Assembly: GCF_032884065.1 (NCBI RefSeq)
Contig: NC_088872.1
Coordinates: 9,051,493 to 9,115,492, forward strand
Length of the DNA stretch: 64,000 bases
Reading direction: 5' to 3'
Source: Artemia franciscana
Lineage: Eukaryota > Arthropoda > Branchiopoda > Anostraca > Artemiidae
The translations under genes were made by a program, and so were the position numbers. The notes under the pieces are model-generated. The model saw only the letters and a list, made by a program, of their open reading frames with translations, made no database searches and was not told the origin of the DNA. Below are positions 1-9,884 of this stretch, piece by piece. Numbering within the stretch: the stretch's first letter is position 1; each line of letters starts with the position of its first letter.

Positions 1-263
1 TATATCCTTCAACTACATGGTGCCCACTCTCTTGACTAATAATACTGCTGCAACCCTGACTGATATAAAAGTCACAAACAGGTAAAGACTATGGCTTTTT
101 CTTATTTGGAATAGTAAGAGACAAACTTCGGAGAATCAAACAGCTAAGTCAATACGTGCCATGTTTCTCTCTACTAAATTTTAGCAATCTCTACAGCCAT
201 CTACCGATGAAGCTTGCATAATCCCCATTTATGATTAGCTAGTTTGATCCTTTATATAACATA
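1..263. other. Flank left of the first Helitron, no gene seen
   Basis: No coding region or RNA gene is recognised. The stretch at about 190-262 is weakly similar to about 6125-6215 on the other side of the Helitron (both carry a ccgatgaa..cttgc core), so the two flanks may be an old duplicated sequence. Confidence 0.5.
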
Positions 264-299
264 CTAGCTGTTGGGGTGGCGCTTCGCGCCACCCCAACA
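264..299 (-). repeat. Helitron 3' terminal hairpin and CTAG end
   Basis: Bases 269-282 pair with 286-299 around a TTC loop (stem core TTGGGGTGGCGC). One base separates the stem from CTAG. A second GC-rich hairpin (GGGGGCGC / GCGCCCCC, loop TTC) lies just inside at 310-328. Helitron 3' hairpins are held to act as the transfer terminator. The same hairpin ends the copy at 62,394. Confidence 0.9.
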
Positions 300-454
300 C
301 CTAGTTGGTGGGGGCGCTTCGCGCCCCCCCCAAGCCCCCCCGCGCGCGTAAGTCGTTACGCGCCATATTAGTTACGCGCCATATTAGTTACGCGCCATTG
401 TAGTTGTGTCCCTGTGTCCCACCTGTGAATATAGATAGATTTATATATGTGTTT

Positions 455-730
455 CAAACTACGTAAAAATTGCGAATATACAACATTCTTGGCTTTCCCA
501 TTGTCTGTCCATATACAAAGCCGTATGTACTAATAATGACGTCATATGCAAACGTTCTTTTTACAAACAAACAAACATGCATACACACAACTCGTTTTTA
601 TATAGATAGATAGATAGATAGATACAATACAAATTAACTACGTAAAACTTGTGAATATACAACAGTCTGTTCCGAAATACAACTAACTTCGTAAAACTTG
701 AGAATATACAACATTCTTCGCTGTCCAATT
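455..730 (-). repeat. Repeated end of the helicase coding sequence in the Helitron 3' region
   Basis: Three related copies of a segment reading minus-strand tgttgtatattc.caa.tttacg.agtt lie at about 457-510, 637-668 and 685-727. The 685-727 copy codes for the last residues of the helicase. The copy at 457-510 also keeps the upstream piece meaning gacagacaatgg. The C-terminal end of the gene has therefore been duplicated into its own 3' flank. Confidence 0.7.
601..630. repeat. (TAGA)n microsatellite inside the Helitron
   Basis: A short run of TAGA units lies between two copies of the helicase-end segment. In the derivative at 61,095-62,394 a long TA tract sits at the equivalent place, just after the helicase end. 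Confidence 0.85.
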
Positions 731-3700
731 CTCGCTGCATATAAATAGATTGTCAGGTTTACCGACCCTCGAACATGCAACGTACAATTGTCCATGGGAA
801 AAACAATCAGTATTAAGATCAATACCACATTTTTCTAATGATTGACCTTGAGCTTTGTTAATGGTGATTGCAAATGCTAATCGAATTGGGAATTGCAATC
901 TTTTAAATTGAAAAGGCAGATCTGTTGGAATCATGGGAATGCGAGGAATAAGAACAGCCTCACCCTCAAAAGGCCCTGTCAGGATTGTGGCCTCTATTAG
1001 GTTTTCCATTGTTTTTTTTACGGCAAGTCGAGTGCCATTGCAAAGCTTTGGTGGGTTTATGTTACGTAACAATATTATTGGTACGCCTATTTTTAGTTGT
1101 AGCACGTGTGGTGGAAACCCTGAAAGATCTATGGAATTTAAAAATTCAGATGGATAATTAACCGCTTCATTTGGTTCCAAAACTGTGTCGACTGACTTGT
1201 AAAGGACTGCCTGGTCTTGAATCTTGGTCAAAACAATATTGTTGATTTCGTGGACGTCTATATTCTTGGGTGCGAGAATCGCTCTTTCACTTAGCCATTT
1301 ATTATTTTTATAATTTTTTAGAATATTCGGAAATATATTTTCAATCAATTCATTTTTGGACGTCACTAAATTACAGAAATCAGCAGGTAGTTGTATACGT
1401 CCTGAAATTGAGTCTACTGGGAGCTTTCCGTTTCCCATTGCTAGCAATTGATCTGAAAATGTTTGACCAGAGTCATCGTTTTGCAATCGGACACGCATAT
1501 TTGTAGTTAATTTTAATGTTTTTACGTGTGCCCATAAATTAGAATTTTTCAGGCAAGCATTCATTTCGTCTGCAGGAGTTGATCTAGGTATTATAGGTAA
1601 TGTTTGCCTGAAATCTCCTGCAAGCAATATTAATGTGCTGCCAAAGGGTTTCGAATTCCCTCTTAAATCTTTCAAGCATTGATCCAGAGCCTCGAGCGAT
1701 TTTTTGTGTGCCATTGTGCACTCATCCCAAATAATAAGTTTGCATTGCTGCAATACTTTACCCATCCCAGATGATTTGGAAATATTGCACGTGGGAGTTT
1801 CTGTAGAATGCAAGTTCAGAGGCAATTTCAAAGCGGAATGAGCAGTTCTTCCACCAGGCAGCAATGTTGCGGCTATTCCGGACGACGCAATTGCCAACGC
1901 TATATCATTTTTAGATCGAATTGATGCCAGAATCAGTTTTATCACAAACGTTTTACCAGTACCTCCTGGCGCATCCAAAAAGAAAATTTCTCCAACGTTG
2001 TTATCGACACAATGCATTATCGTATCATAAATGTCTTTTTGTTCCGACGTTAACTTGGAAATGTTATTTTGTACATACGACAATAGATCACTCGTACTGT
2101 AACTTTGTTCACGATCCAATTCTACACATGTCGAAACAGCAGCGATACGGTTAGGTGAAGGCATTCCCAAACCCTGAAGAGGTTTGTTTGCCATACTTAT
2201 GCAAATATCTTCTATAACAACTAAAGTGTAGTTATAAATTTCTGGTGTAAAATCAAAAGTCATGTCTGACGTCTCTAACTGTTTTCGATGAAGTATATCT
2301 TCGGACATTTTTGACTTATATTTTTCCCATAACTCTGTAGGAGCTGATGGAGAGCAAGTTGTTAAAATGATGCCAAACAATGCACGAATTTGACTTGGGG
2401 TTGACGTTTCGCACGCGTCATTGATGCAGTTATCCCAGTGTTGGTCATTCTCCAATAAATTCAGAGCTTGGCATGCACTACGGTAAGTGTCATGTATAGT
2501 ACCATTTACAGTCCTCAAATACTCAAAGGATGTCGGACCGGGTACATTCACCAAAAGCAGGCGTAGAAAGAAGCATTCATGTTGATTGGGGTGAACGGTG
2601 TAGAGTCTTCCTATCGTGGTATCTTTGAAGATGGTAGGTTGGCCGTCGACTGACTTACCCTGTTTTCGACGTTCAAATACTTTATTTTTAGTATTCCACG
2701 TGTAATACGAAGGCACTTCAGTATACAGCAGTTTTTTCGCAAAAGAATCATTTTTGCAAAGCGAAAAAAAAGCTGTTAATGTTGTATCCGGTGGATTCAG
2801 GACTCTTTGTTGCACGTTGGTTTCCGTGAAATAAACACGTTGACCATTCTGTAAATGTACCGCTAAGTGAACAACAGCTGGACTACGTTCATGTATCGGA
2901 AATGAAAGAATTCGCCAAACAGCTTCATTACTGCTTATGTATCTTCCAGCCTGATATTCTACGATTTCATCGAAATCTTTGATTTCGGACTGCAAGCCAA
3001 AAACTGCCATGTCACTGCCTTTGTTGACGTATTTACATATATATTTTATTGCCTTTACGGAGTTACAGTATTCAACGTTTATATGTGCATTAAATGTTTT
3101 GGATAATAAAGGGGAATATGGAACAACCCACTGGTTATCTACTTCGATGGTGGTACCGTTACGCTTCTTTATTATTGCTGTTTTACCGCCATCTTCAGTA
3201 GATCTTCTTCTATATTGTGGGTAACCATCATTGCCAGTAATTGTTGTGGGTACTAAAAGTCGAGGATATTGCTTTGTGCACCTTCCTTTGGCCATGCATG
3301 GTGAATTTTCGTTCAGTGCACCGCAAGGTCCATGTATCATATTTTTTACAATAATATCATGTAACCCCTTATCGACATTTTTATCAGGTATTTCAGCGGA
3401 AATCACATCATCAATTTCGTTTGAAGTAATTTTTTTATGTAGCCAGATTAGTATATGTGCGTGTGGCAAACCTCGTTTTTGCCATTCCACTGAGTACATC
3501 CAGCATCGCACTGACCCAAACACTTCATGTTTTACAAGGTAGTTTATCAGTGATTTCAACTTTTGCCGGAAGACACGTGCCGTAATGTCATGCCTATGAA
3601 CCGCCGATTGTCCTTGAAGTAAAAGCTGCAGTATCTCGTCCCAAGATTGATTACATGTAAATGTAATAAATAAATCTGGACGACCATAGAGACGAACATA

Positions 3701-5647
3701 CGCAATAGCATCTTGAGCATATTCATGCATATGACGTGGACTGCCAGCATATGACGAAGGTAAAATTGTTAATCTTCCAACGTTTGTGGTATTACCGTCA
3801 TTTATAACTGCATCTCGCAAATGAATGTATTGTTCAGAGCGGAGCTTGGTCTGATTCAGGCGGATATATAGCAAACGTTCTGATTCAATTTTTGCATACA
3901 TATCCACGACAAATTGGTGAAACAATTCACGGCATTTTAAAATATAATTTTCTTCATCCTGCCGAATCATTAGTCTATAGGAATAATAATGCATTGCACT
4001 GCATTTCTTATTCATTTCTTTGTTAGTGGCTGGATTCATCAATTTAATATTAAAGTGATAGCCGTCGGCTCCATCCCAAAAAATGATAGGATATTGTAGG
4101 GCATCGTAGCATCGATGAGTTTCAGCAATTCTTAACAACTGGGCGTTTCGCTTATGTAGAATAATATCTCGAGGTAAAAACTGATCACCGACCATAACGA
4201 TTGCCACTTCGTCGATAGTCGGAGCATTGTATCTACGCACATGTTGGCCAGGAGGCGTTTTGTCAGCGGAAATAACAATTTTATGAGTATCAGTAGGCAT
4301 CAAATCGATGGCTGTTTTGAACAGACGCACTAAATTATTATTTTCGTGGAAAAGATGTTGCAATTGGGAAACGATTGTCCTTTCAACGTTGGGAGAAATT
4401 TCGCAACGTGCATTCAATTCAGAATTTCTATCACTGATGAAGTACAATTGTAAAAATTTATGATTCTCGCCTAATAATGGTAGAAGGGACCCTGCTTTAT
4501 GATAAATTTGCCCTTTTACTTTAAAAGTAGACATAAATTGATCTGGATTTTCGATTTGGGCTCCAAACGACGTCATTTGGAAACATGAGTTGTATTGTCT
4601 GATTTTTGACAAAAAACGCTTAGATTCTGACGTAGTTCCAGTAAGGAAAGTCTTCAATGGCTCTGGTGGTGCAGCCAATAGAGGAAGTTTAACTTTTCCT
4701 GAGGCGCAACACATTCCCATTGTTTCACCATTGAATTTCAAGGCCTTGCAATAGGGACAAATTTTGGACATTGTCCCGATTTGAACACAGCTACTCAAGC
4801 TATAATCATCGACTGGGTTGTACCTGAATGCCAGGCGATAACTTTCAGATTGCTCTGATTCCTCGGCACGCTTTCTTTTCTTACTTTCTCTATCAGCAGC
4901 AAGCCTGATTTCCTGCTGGTCTTTTGATTCCTCGGCACGCTTTCTTTTCTTACTTTCTCTATCAGCAGCAAGCCTGATTTCTTGCTGTTCTTGTAATTCC
5001 TCGGCCCGCCTTCTTTTTTCACATTCTGTTTTAGCAGCAAGTCTGCTTCTGCGTTGCTCTGGTAGTTCCTCGGCATGCTTTCTTTTTTCACTTTCTCTTT
5101 TAGCAGCAAGTCTGCTTTCGCGTTGCTCTGGTAGTTCCTCGGCATGCTTTCTTTTTTCACATTCTCTTTTAGCAGCAAGTCTGCTTCTGCGTTGCTCTGG
5201 TAGTTCCTCGGCATGCTTTCTTTTTTCACATTCTCTTTTAGCAGCAAGTCTGCTTCTGCGTTGCTCTGGTAGTTCCTCGGCATGCTTTCTTTTTTCACTT
5301 TCTCTTTTAGCAGCAAGTCTGCTTTCGCGTTGCTCTGGTAGTTCCTCGGCATGCTTTCTTTTTTCACATTCTCTTTTAGCAGCAAGTCTGCTTCTGCGTT
5401 GCTCTGGTAGTTCCTCGGCATGCTTTCTTTTTTCACATTCTCTTTTAGCAGCAAGTCTGCTTCTGCGTTGCTCTGGTAGTTCCTCGGCATGCTTTCTTTT
5501 TTCACTTTCTCTTTTAGCAGCAAGTCTGCTTTCGCGTTGCTCTGGTAGTTCCTCGGCACGCTTTCTTTTCTGACTTTCTCTATCACCAGCAAGTTTTCTG
5601 GCATAGACTCTTTGAGCATCTTCATCAGTCATTATAAACTTAAGCAT
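683..5647 (-). CDS. Helitron Rep/helicase (HUH endonuclease fused to PIF1-type helicase)
   Basis: A single 1654-residue frame that would nick, unwind and transfer the element. Residues about 25-265 are a highly charged K/R/E region made of 23-residue repeats, probably coiled coil. A Cys cluster (CPYC at 297-300, then MCC near 314) opens a region like that preceding many animal Helitron Reps. The HUH motif is GLPHAHILIW (726-735, His 729 and 731), followed by KYICKY (868-873) with the two Tyr expected for strand transfer. The helicase half shows Walker A GGTGKT (1228-1233), Walker B IIWDE (1305-1309), ITINKAQGQS (1594-1603) and YVACSR (1622-1627). All key residues are present. The first Met lies only about 25-35 bases downstream of the TATA box; Met6 (MTDEDAQ, 5632) is conserved in the second copy and could equally be the start. 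No OTU, RPA or endonuclease extension was seen. Confidence 0.93.
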   Translation of the reverse strand: MLKFIMTDEDAQRVYARKLAGDRESQKRKRAEELPEQRESRLAAKRESEKRKHAEELPEQRRSRLAAKRECEKRKHAEELPEQRRSRLAAKRECEKRKHAEELPEQRESRLAAKRESEKRKHAEELPEQRRSRLAAKRECEKRKHAEELPEQRRSRLAAKRECEKRKHAEELPEQRESRLAAKRESEKRKHAEELPEQRRSRLAAKTECEKRRRAEELQEQQEIRLAADRESKKRKRAEESKDQQEIRLAADRESKKRKRAEESEQSESYRLAFRYNPVDDYSLSSCVQIGTMSKICPYCKALKFNGETMGMCCASGKVKLPLLAAPPEPLKTFLTGTTSESKRFLSKIRQYNSCFQMTSFGAQIENPDQFMSTFKVKGQIYHKAGSLLPLLGENHKFLQLYFISDRNSELNARCEISPNVERTIVSQLQHLFHENNNLVRLFKTAIDLMPTDTHKIVISADKTPPGQHVRRYNAPTIDEVAIVMVGDQFLPRDIILHKRNAQLLRIAETHRCYDALQYPIIFWDGADGYHFNIKLMNPATNKEMNKKCSAMHYYSYRLMIRQDEENYILKCRELFHQFVVDMYAKIESERLLYIRLNQTKLRSEQYIHLRDAVINDGNTTNVGRLTILPSSYAGSPRHMHEYAQDAIAYVRLYGRPDLFITFTCNQSWDEILQLLLQGQSAVHRHDITARVFRQKLKSLINYLVKHEVFGSVRCWMYSVEWQKRGLPHAHILIWLHKKITSNEIDDVISAEIPDKNVDKGLHDIIVKNMIHGPCGALNENSPCMAKGRCTKQYPRLLVPTTITGNDGYPQYRRRSTEDGGKTAIIKKRNGTTIEVDNQWVVPYSPLLSKTFNAHINVEYCNSVKAIKYICKYVNKGSDMAVFGLQSEIKDFDEIVEYQAGRYISSNEAVWRILSFPIHERSPAVVHLAVHLQNGQRVYFTETNVQQRVLNPPDTTLTAFFSLCKNDSFAKKLLYTEVPSYYTWNTKNKVFERRKQGKSVDGQPTIFKDTTIGRLYTVHPNQHECFFLRLLLVNVPGPTSFEYLRTVNGTIHDTYRSACQALNLLENDQHWDNCINDACETSTPSQIRALFGIILTTCSPSAPTELWEKYKSKMSEDILHRKQLETSDMTFDFTPEIYNYTLVVIEDICISMANKPLQGLGMPSPNRIAAVSTCVELDREQSYSTSDLLSYVQNNISKLTSEQKDIYDTIMHCVDNNVGEIFFLDAPGGTGKTFVIKLILASIRSKNDIALAIASSGIAATLLPGGRTAHSALKLPLNLHSTETPTCNISKSSGMGKVLQQCKLIIWDECTMAHKKSLEALDQCLKDLRGNSKPFGSTLILLAGDFRQTLPIIPRSTPADEMNACLKNSNLWAHVKTLKLTTNMRVRLQNDDSGQTFSDQLLAMGNGKLPVDSISGRIQLPADFCNLVTSKNELIENIFPNILKNYKNNKWLSERAILAPKNIDVHEINNIVLTKIQDQAVLYKSVDTVLEPNEAVNYPSEFLNSIDLSGFPPHVLQLKIGVPIILLRNINPPKLCNGTRLAVKKTMENLIEATILTGPFEGEAVLIPRIPMIPTDLPFQFKRLQFPIRLAFAITINKAQGQSLEKCGIDLNTDCFSHGQLYVACSRVGKPDNLFICSENWTAKNVVYSQVLRS
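4857..5600 (-). repeat. 69-bp in-frame tandem repeat, 11 units, in the Helitron gene
   Basis: The word cctcgg recurs at exactly 69-base steps from 4861 to 5551. Each unit codes 23 residues of the type RKHAEELPEQRRSRLAAKRE. Because 69 is a multiple of three, a second frame also stays open across the array (4795-5625), but it ends outside it and is not a gene. The second Helitron has nine units, so copy number varies. Confidence 0.95.
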
Positions 5648-5671
5648 TAATAGAATTCTACACGAACATCC

Positions 5672-5870
5672 GTCTTATATAACTTGAATGACGTCACGCC
5701 TTCAAAGCAAAAATGATGCCTTCAAAGCAAAAATGATGGCAGCTAATTTCATGACGTCAGCCGAAACATGACGGCGAACATATGTCTTATATAACTTGAA
5801 TGACGTCACCTTCAAAGCAAAAATGACGGCAACTAATTTCATGACGTCAGCCGAAACATGACGTCACCTG
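5672..5870 (-). promoter_or_regulatory. Helitron promoter with TATA box and five CRE palindromes
   Basis: The CRE consensus TGACGTCA occurs at 5689, 5752, 5801, 5842 and 5859. Minus-strand TATATAAG boxes lie near 5676-5683 and again near 5786-5793. About 90-100 bp containing TATA and CRE sites is duplicated within the region. The copy at 8925-8995 has three CREs and one TATA box. CREs are bound by CREB/ATF factors in animals; that they drive this gene is inferred from position. Confidence 0.6.
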
Positions 5871-5934
5871 ACACATCCATCCACACATCCATCCACACAT
5901 CCACAGACAGACAACTTATTTTTATATATATAGA

Positions 5935-6261
5935 TTTTAGAGAAACAGTTTTTTTAAGATGTTTGTATCAATTTATCTTGTCAATAAATTATTTCAGTTA
6001 ACTTGGGCTAAAGTTAGACGTATCTATAAATATATATTATATTATATACCCCGGGTAAGCAGTTTTTCAAAAGATACTTTTATTCTCATGACTTTTAGTT
6101 ACTATGTGCCGTAATTCGTCCTTTACTATGTTTCGGCTATATCCGATGAAACTTGCGTAGTCTCAATTTATAACAAACTATATAGATTCTTTATGCAATC
6201 CAGTTAGTATGGGTTAGAGTATGTTCTTTATTATAATAGCTCCTTTATGAAGCTCTTTTAA
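5935..6261. other. Spacer between Helitron and foldback repeat, nothing recognised
   Basis: AT-rich sequence without a convincing coding frame. About 6125-6215 weakly resembles the left flank of the Helitron (190-262). Confidence 0.5.
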
Positions 6262-6848
6262 AAACAAGTTTTTTTTTTACTGAAAGTAAGGAGCGACATT
6301 AAAACTTAAAACGAACAGAAATTACTTCGTATATTAAAGGGGCTGCTTCCTCATCAACGCCCCGCTCTTTACGCTAAAGTTCGACTGTTTCTCTCAACTC
6401 TTCTTTTTAAAACAGTAAAAAACTTTAGCGTAAAGAGCGGGGAGATGATGAGGAAACAGCCCTTTTCATATACGAAGTAATTTCTGTTCGTTTTAAGTTT
6501 GAATGTCACCCCTTACTTTCAGTTAAAAAAAATAGTTTTTTTTTATTTAATTTCTGAACGTTTTTGAATCAATGCATGTTTTGATTTTGGCTCTCCACAG
6601 AGGAGTAATTAAAACGAAATTCGCATATTTTTTATTTTTGGCTAAATGGCTTTCTCATAGTTTTGATCAAATGATTTTGAGAAAAAAAGAGGGGGGAGGA
6701 AGCCTAGTTGCCCTCCGATTTTTTGGTTACTTAAAAAGGCAACTGGAACTTTTAATTTTTTACGAATGTTTTTATTAGTAAAAGATATACGTAACTTATA
6801 AATTAGCTTACGTAACGAACTTTTGTATTCTCATGTTTTTATTACATA
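6262..6848 (+). repeat. Foldback repeat family, copy interrupted by a Helitron
   Basis: Bases 6270-6535 form a long imperfect palindrome (ctgaaagtaaggagcgac... against ...ccttactttcag) with the ctttacgctaaag / ctttagcgtaaag core. The single-arm part follows to 6848 and stops at ttacata, exactly where other copies go on with tatgaggggg. The Helitron at 6849 therefore inserted between A and T inside this repeat. Confidence 0.85.
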
Positions 6849-9047
6849 CTAGCTGTTGGTGTGGCGCTTCGTGTCACACCAACACCTAGTTGGTGGGGGC
6901 GCTTCGCGCTTTTACAAGGTAGTTTATCAGTGATTTCAACTTTTGCCGGAAGACAAGTGCCGTAATGTCATGCCTATGAACCGCCGATTGTCCTTGAAGT
7001 AAAAGCTGCAGTATCTCGTCCCAAGATTGATTACATGTAAATGTAATAAATAAATCTGGACGACCATAGAGACGAACATACGCAATAGCATCTTGAGCAT
7101 ATTCATGCATATGACGGGGACTGCCAGCACATGACGAAGGTAAAATTGTTAATCTTCCAACGTTTGTGGTATTACCGTCATTTATAACTGCATCTCGCAA
7201 ATGAATGTATTGTTCAGAGCGGAGCTTGGTCTGATTCAGGCGGATATATAGCAAACGTTCTGATTCAATTTTAGCATACATATCCACGACAAATTGGTGA
7301 AACAATTCACGGCATTTTAAAATATAATTTTCTTCATCCTGCCGAATCATTAGTCTATAGGAATAATAATGCATTGCACTGCATTTCTTATTCATTTCTT
7401 TGTTAGTGGCTGGATTCATCAATTTAATATTACAGTGATAGCCGTCGGCTCCATCCCAAAAAATGATAGGATATTGTAGGGCATCTTAGCATCGATGAGT
7501 TTCAGCAATTCTTAACAACTGAGCGTTTCGCTTATGTAGAATAATATCTCGAGGTAAAAACTGATCACCGACCATAACGATTGCCACTTCGTCGATAGTC
7601 GGAGCATTGTATCTACGCACATGTTGGCCAGGAGGCGTTTTGTCAGCGGAAATAACAATTTTATGAGTATCAGTAGGCATCAAATCGATGGCTGTTTTGA
7701 ACAGACGCACTAAATTATTATTTTCGTGGAAAAGATGTTGCAATTGGGAAACGATTGTCCTTTCAACGTTGGGAGAAATTTCGCAACGTGCATTCAATTC
7801 AGAATTTCTATCACTGATGAAGTACAATTGTAAAAATTTATGATTCTCGCCTGAGAATGGTAGAAGGGACCCTGCTTTATGATAAATTTGCCCTTTTACT
7901 TTGAAAGTAGACATAAATTGATCTGGATTTTCGATTTGGGCTCCAAACGACGTCATTTGGAAACATGAGTTGTATTGTCTGATTTTTGACAAAAAACGCT
8001 TAGATTCTGACGTAGTTCCAGTAAGGAAAGTCTTCAATGGCTCTGGTGGTGCAGCCAATAGAGGAAGTTTAACTTTTCCTGAGGCCCAACACATTCCCAT
8101 TGTTTCACCATTGAATTTCAAGGCCTTGCAATAGGGACAAATTTTAGACATTGTCCCGATTTGAACACATCTACTCAAGCTATAATCATCGACTGGGTTG
8201 TACCTGAATGCCAGGCGATAACTTTCAGATTGCTCTGATTCCTCGGCACGCTTTCTTTTCTTACTTTCTCTATCAGCAGCAAGCCTGATTTATTGCTGTT
8301 CTTGTAATTCCTCGGCACGCTTTCTTTTCTTACTTTCTCTATCAGCAGCAAGCCTGATTTCTTGCTGTTCTTGTGATTCCTCGGCACGCTTTCTTTTCTT
8401 ACTTTCTCTTTCAGCAGCAAGCCTGATTTCTTGCTGTTCTTGTAATTCCTCGGCACGCCTTCTTTTTTCACATTCTCTTTTAGCAGCAAGTCTGCTTCTG
8501 CGTTGCTCTGGTAGTTCCTCGGCATGCTTTCTGTTCTTTCTTTCTCTATCAGCCTCAAGCCTGTTTCCCTGCTGGTCTTTTGATTCCTCGGCACGCCTTC
8601 TTTTTTCACTTTCTCTTTTAGCAGAAAGTCTGCTTCTGCGTTGCTCTGGTAGTTCCTCGGCATGCTTTCTGTTCTTTCTTTCTCTATCAGCCTCAAGCCT
8701 GTTTCCCTGCTGGTCTTTTGATTCCTCGGCACGCCTTCTTTTTTCACTTTCTCTTTTAGCAGCAAGTCTGCTTTCGCGTTGCTCTGGTAGTTCCTCGGCA
8801 CGCTTTCTTTTCTGACTTTCTCTATCAGCAGCAAGTTTTTTGGCATAGACTCTTTGAGCATCTTCATCAGTCATTGTAAACTTAAACATTAATAGATTTC
8901 TACGCGAACATATGTCTTATATAACTTGAATGACGTCACCTTCAAGCAAAAATGACGGCAACTAATTTCATGACGTCAGCCGAAACATGACGTCACCTGA
9001 TCCACAGATCCACAGATAGACAGACAACTTATTTTTATATATATAGA
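6849..9047 (-). mobile_element. Internally deleted Helitron, same family as 264-5934
   Basis: Both ends match the full element: TC at 9047-9046 after a host A, and CTAG at 6852-6849 before a host T with a slightly altered terminal hairpin. Sequence 6911-8890 corresponds closely to 3531-5650 of the first copy. At 6910/6911 the 3' end is joined directly to the middle of the Rep gene, so about 3.2 kb with the HUH site and the helicase is gone. It could move only if another copy supplied the protein. Confidence 0.93.
6911..8889 (-). pseudogene. Truncated Helitron Rep gene (N-terminal half only)
   Basis: Equivalent to residues 1 to about 705 of the intact protein, ending before the HUH motif. Compared with the first copy there are in-frame stops in the repeat region (CAG CAA TAA near 8288) and just after the residues equivalent to AETHRC (TAC changed to TAA near 7487), and several substitutions elsewhere. 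The repeat array has nine 69-bp units (8241-8793), two of which form a 138-bp higher-order duplication (8517-8792). The start MFKFTMTDEDAQ agrees with the intact copy. Confidence 0.9.
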
Positions 9048-9071
9048 TATATATATATATATATCTATCTA
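9048..9071. repeat. 24-bp TA/TATC spacer between two Helitron 5' ends
   Basis: Pure (TA)n followed by TATC units, lying between the TC of the minus-strand element (9046-9047) and the TC of the plus-strand element (9072-9073). Confidence 0.7.
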
Positions 9072-9164
9072 TCTATATATATAAAAATAATTTGTCTGTG
9101 GATGGATGGATGGATGGATGTGTCAGGTGACGTCACCTGAAAAAACTGGATCAGGTGACGTCAA

Positions 9165-9835
9165 AACTGAAAAAACTAAAAAAAGGCAAAAACTACAAAA
9201 AAAAAACTAAAAACTAATAAAAAAAATAAAAAAGCTAAAAAACTAAAAAAACTATAAAGGTAAAAACCAATAAAAAACTAAAAAAAAAACTGAAAAAACT
9301 AAAAAAAGGCAAAAACTACAAAAAAAACTAAAAACTAATAAAAAAAGTAAAAAAGCTAAAAAACTAAAAAAACTAAAAAAAGGTAAAAAACTAAAAAAAA
9401 TAAAAAATAAAAAAAACTAAAAAAAAGGAAAAAACTGAAAAATAAGCTAAAATAAAGGTAAAAACCAATAAAAAACTAAAAAAAAAAAGGAAAAAACTAA
9501 TAAATGACGACACTCAAAGAGAAAAAAAAGGCAAAAACTACAAAAAAAAACTAAAAACTAATAAAAAAAATAAAAAAGCTAAAAAACTAAAAAAACTAAA
9601 AAAAGGCAAAAACTACAAAAAAAACTAAAAACTAATAAAAAAGCTAAAAAACTAAAAAAACTAAAAAAAAGGCAAAAACTACAAAAAAACTAAAAACTAA
9701 TAAAAAAAATAAAAAAGCTAAAAAACTAAAAAAAAACTAAAAAAACTAAAAAAAGGTAAAAAACTAAAAAAACTAAAAACTAAAAAAAACTAAAAAAGGT
9801 AAAAACTAAAAGAACTAAAAAAGAAAAAAATAAAT
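9165..9835 (+). repeat. A-rich aaaaactaaaaa low-complexity block
   Basis: Degenerate repeats of words such as aaaaaactaaaa and ggcaaaaactac. A higher-order period of about 330 bases is visible (tgacgacactcaaagag at about 9505 and 9835). No coding potential. Confidence 0.85.
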
Positions 9836-9884
9836 GACGACACTCAAAGAGAAAGCGACCAGGACAAAAGGAATGTTCGATTAG

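Larger units (their letters stand above)
264..5934 (-). mobile_element. Complete autonomous-looking Helitron (rolling-circle DNA transposon)
   Basis: Read on the minus strand the element begins with TC (5934-5933) after a host A and ends with CTAG (267-264) before a host T, the Helitron signature of insertion between A and T without a target duplication. A 14-bp stem with a TTC loop lies one base inside the CTAG end. The 5671-bp body holds one open gene of 1654 codons with Rep and PIF1-type helicase domains. A second, shortened copy (6849-9047) has the same ends, which independently supports the boundaries. The gene has no internal stop and the copies differ little, so activity was recent. 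Whether it moves today cannot be told from sequence. Confidence 0.95.

Noticed and set aside
4795-5625. A 276-codon second frame across the Helitron repeat array.
   Set aside because: It exists because the 69-bp unit is a multiple of three and has no stop in that frame. It lacks domains and lies wholly inside the Rep gene.
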